A stretch of DNA of 17,013 bases, from the NCBI GenBank assembly GCA_027031025.1, contig JALVEJ010000027.1:1-17013 (forward strand), in the 5' to 3' direction. Made by a program: the position numbers and the translations under genes. Below are positions 1 through 6,846 of the stretch, one piece after another. Source of the DNA: Flavobacteriales bacterium (lineage in GTDB: Bacteria > Bacteroidota > Bacteroidia > Flavobacteriales > Flavobacteriaceae). Position 1 is the stretch's first letter. Each line of letters starts with the position of its first letter. A model generated the notes under the pieces. The model saw only the letters and a list, made by a program, of their open reading frames with translations. It made no database searches and had not been told where the DNA came from.

Positions 1-621
1 AAATAATTCGTCTGCATTGGGGTGTTCCAAAGCTTCTCTGCTGAGTTTACCGGATTTGTAGAGTAAAGTTTCATTGACTCTGTCGGTTCGCCAGTTACAA
101 TATTGAACGGCTTGAATCCAGTTTACTCCAACTACGGGATATAAAGCATAGGCCGGATGTCTGAGATAATTATTTACCAAATCTTCATTAAATCCGAGCG
201 GTGTACGCCATACCATAGTGTCAGGCAAAGCACCTTTGTATATATTTCTATATTGTTCTTCATCGGTCGGGAAGACTTTTTTGAGCCAGTCCAAATACTC
301 TAAATACATTAAATTGGTAACTTCGGTTTCATCCATATAAAAAGAACGGACATGTTGTTGATTAGGAACATTGTTCCACTCATTCATCACATCGTCTTGA
401 ACTTCACCAAATGTAAATGTTCCGCCTTCTATAAAAACCAAACCCGGTCCGGTAATTTGATTTCTAAATCTGGGATTGAATTTATAACCGCCTTCTTTAC
501 CGTTCATAGCACGTCCGGTGCCTCTAGAACGCTTGAAATCATTAGACTGAGTCGAACATCCGGTTACTAAAAAACCGATTAAAGCAAAGGAAAAGAGACC
601 AAATAAAAACCTTTTTTTCAT
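1..621 (-). CDS. gldJ: Gliding motility lipoprotein GldJ, N-terminal part (truncated by window edge)
   Basis: Open reading frame of 207 codons from ATG at 621 that runs off the left edge without a stop; only the N-terminal part is visible. Residues 1-22 form a lipoprotein signal peptide with lipobox LVTGC and acceptor Cys22. After a basic linker, a formylglycine-generating-enzyme-like (sulfatase-modifying-factor) domain begins near residue 58 with GPGLVFIEGGTFTFG, followed by QQHVRSFYMDETEVTN (88-103), LEYLDWLKKVFP and HPAYALYPVVGVNW (155-168). These segments match my memory of GldJ of Flavobacteriia rather than its paralogue GldK. GldJ is an outer-membrane lipoprotein needed for gliding and for stability of other Gld proteins linked to type 9 secretion. 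The FGE-like fold is not known to be catalytic here. It lies downstream of a rhomboid gene on the same strand but has its own strong promoter. Confidence 0.88.
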   Translation of the reverse strand, partial: MKKRFLFGLFSFALIGFLVTGCSTQSNDFKRSRGTGRAMNGKEGGYKFNPRFRNQITGPGLVFIEGGTFTFGEVQDDVMNEWNNVPNQQHVRSFYMDETEVTNLMYLEYLDWLKKVFPTDEEQYRNIYKGALPDTMVWRTPLGFNEDLVNNYLRHPAYALYPVVGVNWIQAVQYCNWRTDRVNETLLYKSGKLSREALEHPNADELF

Positions 622-735
622 ATCATTTATTTATTATGTATTTAATGTAATTGACTGATTTAAAATATTTTAAAACATTTTTCAAAATAAAATTTTAAAT
701 TAATCCGGTGTTAAAAACACACAAATTTTCAAATG

Positions 736-765
736 CAAAGATAAGATTAATTTTAATTGTTGCAA
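736..765 (-). promoter_or_regulatory. Bacteroidota-type promoter for gldJ
   Basis: Read on the minus strand, TTG (765-763) is followed after exactly 19 bp by TATCTTTG (743-736), a full match to the Bacteroidota -33/-7 pattern TTG-N17-20-TAnnTTTG. The predicted transcript start is near 729, giving a leader of roughly 108 nt before the gldJ ATG at 621. The site lies between the rhomboid stop (799) and gldJ, so gldJ can be transcribed independently. Confidence 0.7.
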
Positions 766-798
766 CTATACAAACTTTTTTTTTCTTTGATTATTGTC

Positions 799-1521
799 TT
801 ATTGTTTCAATGTTTCATTTTTTTGGGGATTTTCTTCGAGCTTTTCAATAAAATTACCATTTTCATCAAAATGCTTTAAAAAAACTTCATCTTCCGGATA
901 TATTTTTACATATTTTTTATTTTGATAGTGTTTTTTTAAACGTTTACTATAAATTATTGCCAAAAATAAACCGGTTATAAATCCGGACAAATGCCCTTCC
1001 CAAGACATCTGCGCGACTAAGGGAAACATAAACCAAATCAAACTACCATACAAAAAAACAATGATTAATGACACAGCTACCAATCGGTAGTAACCAACTA
1101 AAACACCGGTAAAAAACAAAAAGGAAATCAGCAAATAATTAATACCACTCATGCCTATGTGATAGGACGGACGCCCGATGAGCCATGTCAAAAATCCGGT
1201 TAAAAGAAAACCCCAAAACAAAATTTGCCATGCAATACGCCGGTAATGATAAAACAAAAATGAGGTTAATACAAATAATGGAATAGAATTGTTAAAAATA
1301 TGGCCAAAACCCGAATGAATAAAAGGCGCCAAAACAATACCTCTAAGTCCCGACCACTTGTGTGGATAAATACCATAACGATTAAAATTAAGATGAAAAG
1401 TATCCTCAATCCAAAAAACCAACCACATCAGAAAGACCAATAATAAGGGATAAAAAATATAATATGATAGTTTTTTATCACTATTTGGAACTGATTTGAT
1501 ATTTTGGATATGAACTTTCAT
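799..1521 (-). CDS. Rhomboid-family intramembrane serine protease
   Basis: 240-residue integral membrane protein with about six hydrophobic segments (roughly 21-40, 62-92 in two parts, 97-117, 121-140, 144-168, 175-195) and a polar C-terminal tail. All rhomboid signatures are present: HSGFGHIFNNS, giving the His69/His74/Asn78 pattern; the nucleophile motif GMSG with Ser125; and the catalytic His177 in EGHLSG. The family cleaves transmembrane substrates within the inner membrane. The residues suggest an active enzyme, not an inactive pseudoprotease; the substrate cannot be told from sequence. The ATG at 1521 is clear. It is followed on the same strand by gldJ after a promoter-bearing gap. Upstream of it lies a repeat cluster, and I see no good promoter match there. 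Confidence 0.88.
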   Translation of the reverse strand: MKVHIQNIKSVPNSDKKLSYYIFYPLLLVFLMWLVFWIEDTFHLNFNRYGIYPHKWSGLRGIVLAPFIHSGFGHIFNNSIPLFVLTSFLFYHYRRIAWQILFWGFLLTGFLTWLIGRPSYHIGMSGINYLLISFLFFTGVLVGYYRLVAVSLIIVFLYGSLIWFMFPLVAQMSWEGHLSGFITGLFLAIIYSKRLKKHYQNKKYVKIYPEDEVFLKHFDENGNFIEKLEENPQKNETLKQ

Positions 1522-1526
1522 TTGAT

Positions 1527-1675
1527 AATTTGAGGAAATGAGGATTTATGCTGCTTCATAGTTTATTATACATTAATATTTACATATTGCTTCAAACCAT
1601 ATTTCTGCATGTAATTTGAGGAAATGAGGAATTGAGGAACTGAGAATTCAAAATACTTCATAGATTATTATTTTA
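1527..1675 (+). repeat. Intergenic ~87-bp-period repeat, cluster 1 (two copies)
   Basis: In the 248-bp gap between the rhomboid and lipA starts, the 17-mer AATTTGAGGAAATGAGG occurs exactly twice (1527-1543 and 1613-1629), 86 bp apart. Each copy is followed by a CTTCATAG-TTATT segment (1554 on and 1657 on). The second copy is preceded by TGCTTCAAAC...TATTTCTGC, a block also found before copies elsewhere in the window. The sequence is non-coding and diverged along its whole length. The remainder of the gap (1676-1769) holds only weak promoter-like words before lipA. Confidence 0.75.
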
Positions 1676-1769
1676 TCGTAAATTTGCGACATATTTTTGC
1701 AAATACTCATTTCCAAAAATAAAAAATCATTTAAACATCATTACAAAGATATAAATAAAACATTTGTTT

Positions 1770-2624
1770 ATGCAAACCGCAAGAACCCGGAAACCGCACT
1801 GGCTTAAAGTTAAATTGCCTTCAGGAGATAACTATAAAGAGTTAAGACATATTGTCGAAACACACAACTTACACACTATTTGCAGTAGCGGGCGTTGTCC
1901 TAATATGGGTGAATGTTGGGGCGAACGAACGGCAACCTTTATGATTTTGGGTAATATTTGCACCCGCTCGTGTGGTTTTTGCAATGTAGCTACCGGCAAA
2001 CCTTTACCTGCCGATTTAGCCGAACCGGAAAAAGTAGCCAAATCCATTCAACTTATGGGTGTCAAACATGCGGTTATTACTTCTGTTGATCGCGATGATT
2101 TGCCCGATGGCGGTGCCGGAATTTGGGCGGAAACCATCAGAAAAGTCAGAGCATATAATCCGGGAATTACCATGGAAACTTTAATTCCCGACTTTCAAGG
2201 CAAAAAACAGCTTTTGAATATCATTATCAAAGAAGCCCCCGAAGTGGTGTCGCACAATCTGGAAACCGTCAGACGACTCACTAAGCAAGTGCGCAAACAA
2301 GCTAAATATGACCGTAGCTTAGCAGTGTTAAAATATTTAAAAGATCAGGGCATCAACCGTACCAAATCGGGAATAATGTTAGGATTGGGCGAAACCGAAG
2401 AGGAAGTCATCGAAACCATGAAAGATTTGCATCAAGCCGGCGTCGACATCATGACCATTGGACAATATTTACAACCTTCACCTAAACATCTGCCGGTTGA
2501 ACGTTACCCACACCCCGATGAATTTAAAAAATATGAAACGATAGGGTTAGAAATGGGGTTCCGTTTTGTAGAAAGTGGACCGTTGGTACGTTCTTCTTAT
2601 CATGCGCATAAGCATATACGTTAG
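1770..2624 (+). CDS. lipA: Lipoyl synthase LipA (radical SAM)
   Basis: 284 residues from the ATG at 1770; a TTG two codons upstream (1764) is possible but the ATG is preferred. LipA inserts two sulfur atoms into protein-bound octanoyl groups to make lipoate for 2-oxoacid dehydrogenases and the glycine cleavage system. Both iron-sulfur sites are complete. The auxiliary cluster has Cys38, Cys43 and Cys49 (CSSGRCPNMGEC) with the conserved serine in the C-terminal RSSYHA motif. The radical SAM cluster has Cys64, Cys68 and Cys71 (CTRSCGFC). Other family landmarks are SVDRDDLPDGGA, VSHNLETVRRL, GLGETEEEV and MTIGQYLQPS. Length fits bacterial LipA. It appears monocistronic and the downstream gap is filled with repeats. 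I saw no lipB nearby. Confidence 0.96.
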   Translation: MQTARTRKPHWLKVKLPSGDNYKELRHIVETHNLHTICSSGRCPNMGECWGERTATFMILGNICTRSCGFCNVATGKPLPADLAEPEKVAKSIQLMGVKHAVITSVDRDDLPDGGAGIWAETIRKVRAYNPGITMETLIPDFQGKKQLLNIIIKEAPEVVSHNLETVRRLTKQVRKQAKYDRSLAVLKYLKDQGINRTKSGIMLGLGETEEEVIETMKDLHQAGVDIMTIGQYLQPSPKHLPVERYPHPDEFKKYETIGLEMGFRFVESGPLVRSSYHAHKHIR

Positions 2625-2726
2625 TTGATGAACTGATGAGTTTATCTGCTTCATTGAATACTTTACTATTTGATGTTTGTTCAATACTTCCAACTTTACT
2701 CCTGCTTGCAATTTGAGGAATTGATG
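2625..2726 (+). repeat. Intergenic ~87-bp-period repeat, cluster 2 (one clear, one degenerate copy)
   Basis: A clear core, AATTTGAGGAATTGATG, starts at 2711 and is preceded by CCTGCTTGC. Exactly 88 bp before it, touching the lipA stop codon, TTGATGAACTGATGAG (2625-2640) looks like a degenerate core, followed by CTGCTTCATTG as in cluster 1. This spans the first part of the 299-bp lipA-helicase gap. Both copies read in the same direction as the other clusters. Confidence 0.6.
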
Positions 2727-2729
2727 AAA

Positions 2730-2776
2730 GGTCATTGAGTGATCCCGATGATAGTCGGGATTGTACCGAAATGACC
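2730..2776. repeat. Nested palindromic element with GATCCCGA/TCGGGAT inner stem
   Basis: Outer arms GGTCATT (2730-2736) and AATGACC (2770-2776) are perfect inverted repeats. Inside them ATCCCGA (2742-2748) and TCGGGAT (2755-2761) form a second perfect stem with a 6-nt loop. The connecting pieces are GAGTG on the left and TGTACCG on the right. There is no following T tract, so it is not an intrinsic terminator. The same frame occurs at 15579-15629 with a different inner stem. Confidence 0.7.
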
Positions 2777-2858
2777 GGATTCTTTTGAGGAATTAAAAAG
2801 ATGTAATAATTGATTTGAATTCTTAAACAAACTTCTACATTCCAAAACCTAAAATTAA

Positions 2859-2889
2859 TTTGCAACTTCCAAAGCTTTTTGTATTTTTG
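2859..2889 (+). promoter_or_regulatory. Bacteroidota-type promoter for the PIF1-like helicase gene
   Basis: TTTG (2859-2862) and TATTTTTG (2882-2889) are separated by 19 bp, matching the Bacteroidota -33/-7 consensus. Predicted transcription starts near 2896, leaving a leader of about 28 nt before the ATG at 2924. Confidence 0.6.
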
Positions 2890-2923
2890 ATAAATTCTAT
2901 CATTTTTATACATTATATATATA

Positions 2924-5344
2924 ATGGAAAATAACGAATTACAATTAGCTTGGGATTTTGTTAACCAAACCAAACGGCACATTTTTTTAACAGGTAAAGC
3001 CGGTACCGGCAAAACCACTTTTTTGCACCGGCTTAAAGCCGAGAGTAACAAACGCTTGGTAGTAGTCGCACCTACAGGAGTAGCTGCCATCAATGCCCGT
3101 GGCGTTACCATTCATTCGTTTTTTCAGGTGCCATTTGGTCCCGTGATTCCGGGCGAAACTCAACAACAAATCAAACGCGATTTTAAACATAAATTTAGTA
3201 AAAAAAAGATTGACATCATCAAATCACTCGATTTGTTGATTATTGACGAAATCAGTATGGTGCGTGCCGATTTGCTTGATGCCATTGATTTTACCTTACG
3301 CAAATATAAAGACCGACGAAAAGTTTTCGGTGGCACGCAAGTCTTGATGATAGGCGATTTACAACAACTTGCACCGGTCGTTAAACCCAACGAATGGGAA
3401 TTGCTCAAAAAATATTATGAAACGCCCTATTTTTTTAGTAGCCACGCTTTTCAAAAAGCCAATGCCGTCAGCATAGAACTCAAAAACATTTACCGCCAAG
3501 AAGACGAAACTTTTATCAAAATACTCAACGAAATTAGAAACAACCAATTGTCAGACCAAAGTGCCCGCTTGCTAAACAGCCGTTATATTCCCGATTTTAC
3601 ACCGCCTGAAAACGAAGACTATATATTACTGACAACCCACAATTATAAAGCGGAAAAAATCAATCGGGAAAAACTGGATGCTTTACCCGAAAAAACCTAT
3701 TATTTTCATGCTTATATAGAAGGTCATTTTCCTGAAAATGCTTATCCCAATGATAAAAAACTGGCTTTAAAAAAAGGTGCCCAAGTCATGTTTATCAAAA
3801 ATGACAGTAGTTTTGAAAAACGTTACTATAACGGCAAGATAGGAAGAATTACATTTGTTGATGACAAAAACATTTATGTAAAATGTCCGGGTGATGATAA
3901 AGAAATAGAAGTAAAACGCGAAACTTGGGAAAACATCAGTTATACCATAAACCCCGACACTCAACAAATAGAAGAAAAGAGTCAAGGTAGTTTTTCGCAA
4001 ATCCCGCTTAAATTGTCGTGGGCAATCACCATACACAAAAGCCAAGGCTTAACCTTTGACAAAGCCATCATCGATGCGGAATTATCTTTTGCTCATGGAC
4101 AAACCTACGTCGCCTTAAGTCGTTGTAAAACACTTGACGGCTTAGTTTTAAAATCCCCGATACAAAGCAGCAGTATTATCAATGACCGACGCGTCTCCGG
4201 ATTCACCAACGACATTACCAACCGACAACCGGACAAAAACACTTTACAAGAAGCCAAAAAACAATTTTTTACAGAGCTTGTTGCCGAAATGTTTGACTAC
4301 ATACCACTTCTCTACCCTACTAACAGACTTTTAGACATTTATCAAAACAACATTCGCAGCATCCACGGCAATGTCAGTGAACCATTGCAAAAACTAAAAG
4401 AACATATTAGCCCGTTAATTGATATTCAAAAAAAATTTCACAAACAAATTAAAAAATTAGCCGGCAATGTAGATGATCCGCAAACCGATGTGCAAATTCA
4501 AGAACGCCTATCAAAAGCCCGTGCATATTTCGTAGAACAAACCCGTTCTATAGACGAAATATTTAAAAATCTTAATTATGATATTGAAAACAAACAAATT
4601 AAAAAGGATTTTATAAAGTTTTACGAAGATTTAAGCCTGAAAATTCATCAAAAACTATTTATTTTAACAAAACTTGACCCGGATTTTACCATTGAAAATT
4701 ACCTAGACACCAGAGCTAAAGCCATCTTAAACAAACCGGAGAAAAAAGAAACCTTTACCTTAGCCCAACCGAATCTTGATCATATCGATTTGTTTGAAGC
4801 ACTTAAAAACTTACGAAGTGAGCTGGCTTATGCCGAAGATGTGCCGCATTTTCAAGTTTTTACCCAAGAAACATTATATGAGTTGTGCCAAGAATTGCCG
4901 GTAACTAAAAAACAACTCAAAAAAATACATGGCATTGGCAAAATAAGACTCAAAAAATACGGCGGGCAAATTTTGGACATCATCCAATCTTATTGCATTG
5001 CCAACAACATTCCTCTCAACGAAGACCCGCCCGAAAAACCAAAACCTAAGTCCAATACCAAAGAAATTTCTTTAGAATTGTTCAAATCCGGCAAAAAAAT
5101 AGAAGAAATTGCAGCAATTCGAAGTTTAACATCCAATACTATCCTGGGACACTTAGCATTTTTTATTCCAACCGGAGAAGTAAAAATTACCGATTTAATT
5201 TCACAAGAACGCTTTAACGAAATTAAGCAAATCATTGAAAATAATCACTTTGAATCATTATCCGAATTAAAAAATATTGCCGGAGAAGACTATGATTGGG
5301 GAGAATTACGTCTTGTTATGAATTACCTTTCCGAAAAAAACTAG
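2924..5344 (+). CDS. PIF1-type SF1 helicase with RecQ-like HRDC and helix-turn-helix C-terminus
   Basis: 806 residues. The N-terminal half is a superfamily 1B (PIF1/RecD-like) helicase. It has Walker A GKAGTGKTT (24-32), APTGVAA (49-55), Walker B LLIIDEIS (104-111), GDLQQLAP (144-151), NIYRQ (188-192) and late motifs SWAITIHKSQG (365-375) and TYVALSR (394-400). All catalytic motifs look intact, so an ATP-dependent 5'-3' helicase is expected by family. Residues 450-600 are mostly charged helix. A HRDC-like segment follows at about 620-695 (LYELCQELPVTKKQLKKIHG), then a RecQ-type helix-turn-helix (HTH_40-like) domain from about 711 to the end. These C-terminal modules usually bind DNA in RecQ helicases. 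The exact role in repair, replication-fork processing or G-quadruplex unwinding is inference. It is the only gene on its predicted transcript that I can tie to this promoter. Confidence 0.9.
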   Translation: MENNELQLAWDFVNQTKRHIFLTGKAGTGKTTFLHRLKAESNKRLVVVAPTGVAAINARGVTIHSFFQVPFGPVIPGETQQQIKRDFKHKFSKKKIDIIKSLDLLIIDEISMVRADLLDAIDFTLRKYKDRRKVFGGTQVLMIGDLQQLAPVVKPNEWELLKKYYETPYFFSSHAFQKANAVSIELKNIYRQEDETFIKILNEIRNNQLSDQSARLLNSRYIPDFTPPENEDYILLTTHNYKAEKINREKLDALPEKTYYFHAYIEGHFPENAYPNDKKLALKKGAQVMFIKNDSSFEKRYYNGKIGRITFVDDKNIYVKCPGDDKEIEVKRETWENISYTINPDTQQIEEKSQGSFSQIPLKLSWAITIHKSQGLTFDKAIIDAELSFAHGQTYVALSRCKTLDGLVLKSPIQSSSIINDRRVSGFTNDITNRQPDKNTLQEAKKQFFTELVAEMFDYIPLLYPTNRLLDIYQNNIRSIHGNVSEPLQKLKEHISPLIDIQKKFHKQIKKLAGNVDDPQTDVQIQERLSKARAYFVEQTRSIDEIFKNLNYDIENKQIKKDFIKFYEDLSLKIHQKLFILTKLDPDFTIENYLDTRAKAILNKPEKKETFTLAQPNLDHIDLFEALKNLRSELAYAEDVPHFQVFTQETLYELCQELPVTKKQLKKIHGIGKIRLKKYGGQILDIIQSYCIANNIPLNEDPPEKPKPKSNTKEISLELFKSGKKIEEIAAIRSLTSNTILGHLAFFIPTGEVKITDLISQERFNEIKQIIENNHFESLSELKNIAGEDYDWGELRLVMNYLSEKN

Positions 5345-5537
5345 CTATTTCAATATAAATAACTGTAAACAAACCTCTTACAAAAAAATAGTTGACAAAA
5401 AATGCGCTACTTATCAACTTCAACATTAAAAAAATTGAACCCAAATATTTACCTATAGTTCACACATTATTGCACACATCATATAATTATTTTTAAAAAA
5501 ATATCGGTTAATGAGCTAAAATTTAAGCAATAAATTT

Positions 5538-5565
5538 TTTGTTTAAAAAAAATATTATATATTTG
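5538..5565 (+). promoter_or_regulatory. Probable Bacteroidota-type promoter for the 106-residue protein gene
   Basis: TATATTTG (5558-5565) matches the -7 element TAnnTTTG. TTTG at 5538-5541 is a candidate -33 element, but the 16-bp spacing is slightly short. The start would be near 5572, about 17 nt before the ATG at 5589. The rest of the 244-bp gap after the helicase gene is AT-rich with nothing else recognisable. Confidence 0.45.
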
Positions 5566-5588
5566 CTTGTGCAATTAAAGATGAAGTA

Positions 5589-5909
5589 ATGTCCAAATTG
5601 AAGTATGAAGTATTATTACCCAAAAGTAGCGCCCAACTGGAAGGAATGTTTTCAGGTTTATTAAAAACCAAATCAAAACATTTGATCATTAAAATAATTG
5701 ACAAATATATAACACCCGATACTTTAAAAGAAATACTTGATAAGTATCAAAATCATATCGAAAATTACAAGAAAAACAAATCAATTGTAATTTTATATGA
5801 TAACTACGACAACATTCCCGACTTTATGCCCGTTGCGCCAACAGAAGAAGAAGCTTTGGATATTATTGAATTTGAAGAAATTGAACGAGATTTATGGCTA
5901 AATGAATAA
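5589..5909 (+). CDS. Conserved small protein of unknown function
   Basis: 106 residues with no signal peptide or membrane segment. It has an alternating strand/helix pattern: LIIKIID (32-38), TLKEILDKYQNHIENYKK (45-62) and KSIVILYD (64-71). The tail is very acidic: PTEEEALDIIEFEEIERDL (84-102). The tail resembles, from memory, a small protein found next to ribonuclease Z genes in Flavobacteriaceae that ends in a similar EA-DIIxMEEIERDL motif and has an STAS-like layout; I cannot confirm this without a search. Here no rnz gene is adjacent. A good -7 element sits just upstream and no RBS is seen. Function is unknown; a regulatory or protein-binding role is only a guess from size and shape. Confidence 0.75.
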   Translation: MSKLKYEVLLPKSSAQLEGMFSGLLKTKSKHLIIKIIDKYITPDTLKEILDKYQNHIENYKKNKSIVILYDNYDNIPDFMPVAPTEEEALDIIEFEEIERDLWLNE

Positions 5910-6035
5910 TATTTTTAATTTTTATAAGTTATTATTATTAAGACTTTTTTGCATAATTTAAGAAGCACATTTAACATTCATAAATAAAACAAGCTAAACG
6001 AAACAAAAATAACGTAATATGTAAAATGTAAATTT

Positions 6036-6692
6036 ATGAAAACAAAACCAGCAAACAAACATGAACTTAAGCGTCAACGTTGGCTAGAATTATTGCAGGA
6101 AGCCATCGATGAAGGTGTCAAACTACAAGTGAATCACCGGTTTAAATACAAAGGTAAAAACTTGGGCACTTTCTTAGTTGAAGCTAAACGAAGAGGCAGT
6201 CCGGAATTACAAGCAAAAATTAAAGAAATGGGCTTGGATTTCAGAGATCACAGCAACAAACCGGAAGATTATCTGCAACGTTTTATTAAAGAATTGTGGA
6301 ATAATCCCAACCCGAACAAAGGTAATTATATCACCAGATTTAATACCTGTATTTTGCCCAAAAAAGACATCTTAAAAAAACAAACCAAGCAAGAACTGGA
6401 AATTGTTTGGAAACACAAATTCGGAGAAGAACGTCCTTGGCGTAAGCGTGACGATGTCTTAACTAGGGTTTATAAGTGGAAACAATTCCGCTACAATCGG
6501 AAAGTTAATCCCAATAAAAAATGGTTCCAACCCAAATCAAAAATGGGAGACTTATATTTTTGGGTTTATGCTCGCAAGCGCAAACCTTGGTTGATGAAAG
6601 CCATTCTAGACCAATTTGACAATTATGAATTGGAAGAACTCAAAAATGAAGGCTTTGTACAAGAATCTTGGTTAAAAGAAAAAACAAAATAA
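6036..6692 (+). CDS. Very basic protein with helicase-associated-domain-like segments
   Basis: 218 residues, rich in Lys, Arg and Trp, without signal peptide or membrane segment. Residues 13-69 (RQRWLELLQEAIDEG ... NLGTFLVEAKRRG ... KIKEMGLDF) have the spacing of a helicase-associated (HA) domain: a Trp near the start, a central LG-x-aromatic and a closing G-hydrophobic segment. Residues 143-207 look like a second, diverged copy (YKWKQFRYN, MGDLYFWVYARKRK, LEELKNEGF). The middle (75-130) may be a third. HA domains are found repeated after helicase cores and are thought to bind nucleic acid, but here no helicase domain is attached. Nucleic-acid binding is inference from charge and this resemblance. 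It is followed immediately by a strong terminator, and the 126-bp gap before it shows no clear promoter, so it may be cotranscribed with the preceding small gene. Confidence 0.75.
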   Translation: MKTKPANKHELKRQRWLELLQEAIDEGVKLQVNHRFKYKGKNLGTFLVEAKRRGSPELQAKIKEMGLDFRDHSNKPEDYLQRFIKELWNNPNPNKGNYITRFNTCILPKKDILKKQTKQELEIVWKHKFGEERPWRKRDDVLTRVYKWKQFRYNRKVNPNKKWFQPKSKMGDLYFWVYARKRKPWLMKAILDQFDNYELEELKNEGFVQESWLKEKTK

Positions 6693-6715
6693 AGCTTTAT
6701 TTTTTAAAAATTCTC

Positions 6716-6750
6716 AAATCCAACCCAAAATGGGTTGGATTTTTTTATTT
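6716..6750 (+). terminator. Intrinsic terminator after the basic HA-like protein gene
   Basis: A perfect 12-bp inverted repeat, AAATCCAACCCA (6716-6727) and TGGGTTGGATTT (6731-6742), with a 3-nt loop, runs straight into a T-rich tract (6739-6750). It starts 24 nt after the stop codon at 6692 and separates this gene from the SusC/SusD pair. Confidence 0.88.
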
Positions 6751-6846
6751 TTTGGCTATTATTTTAAATCAAAGGCTTAAATTCCATTAAAAATACTTAA
6801 CTTTATCAACAATTTTTTAATCAATTTTTTAACCAAAACTTATGCT

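Noticed and set aside
352..570. Plus-strand open frame of 72 codons at the left end
   Set aside because: It is antisense to the gldJ coding sequence, which has a lipobox and conserved family motifs.
1679..1699. TAAATTTG and TATTTTTG as -7 elements for lipA
   Set aside because: Both match TAnnTTTG, but neither has a TTG at a suitable -33 distance, and the ATG is 70 nt or more away; too weak to annotate.
2524..3111. Minus-strand open frame of 195 codons spanning the lipA-helicase gap
   Set aside because: Both ends are antisense to well-supported genes and the middle is repeat sequence; it has no recognisable domain.
5390..5419. Inverted repeat AGTTGA...TCAACT with a TTATCAAC word, possible DnaA box or operator
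   Set aside because: The arms are only 6 bp with a long spacer, the word mismatches the DnaA box, and no other origin features are near.
5905..5955. AATAAT/ATTATT stem followed by T residues after the 106-residue protein gene, possible terminator
   Set aside because: The stem is only A-T pairs in an AT-rich gap and would be unstable.
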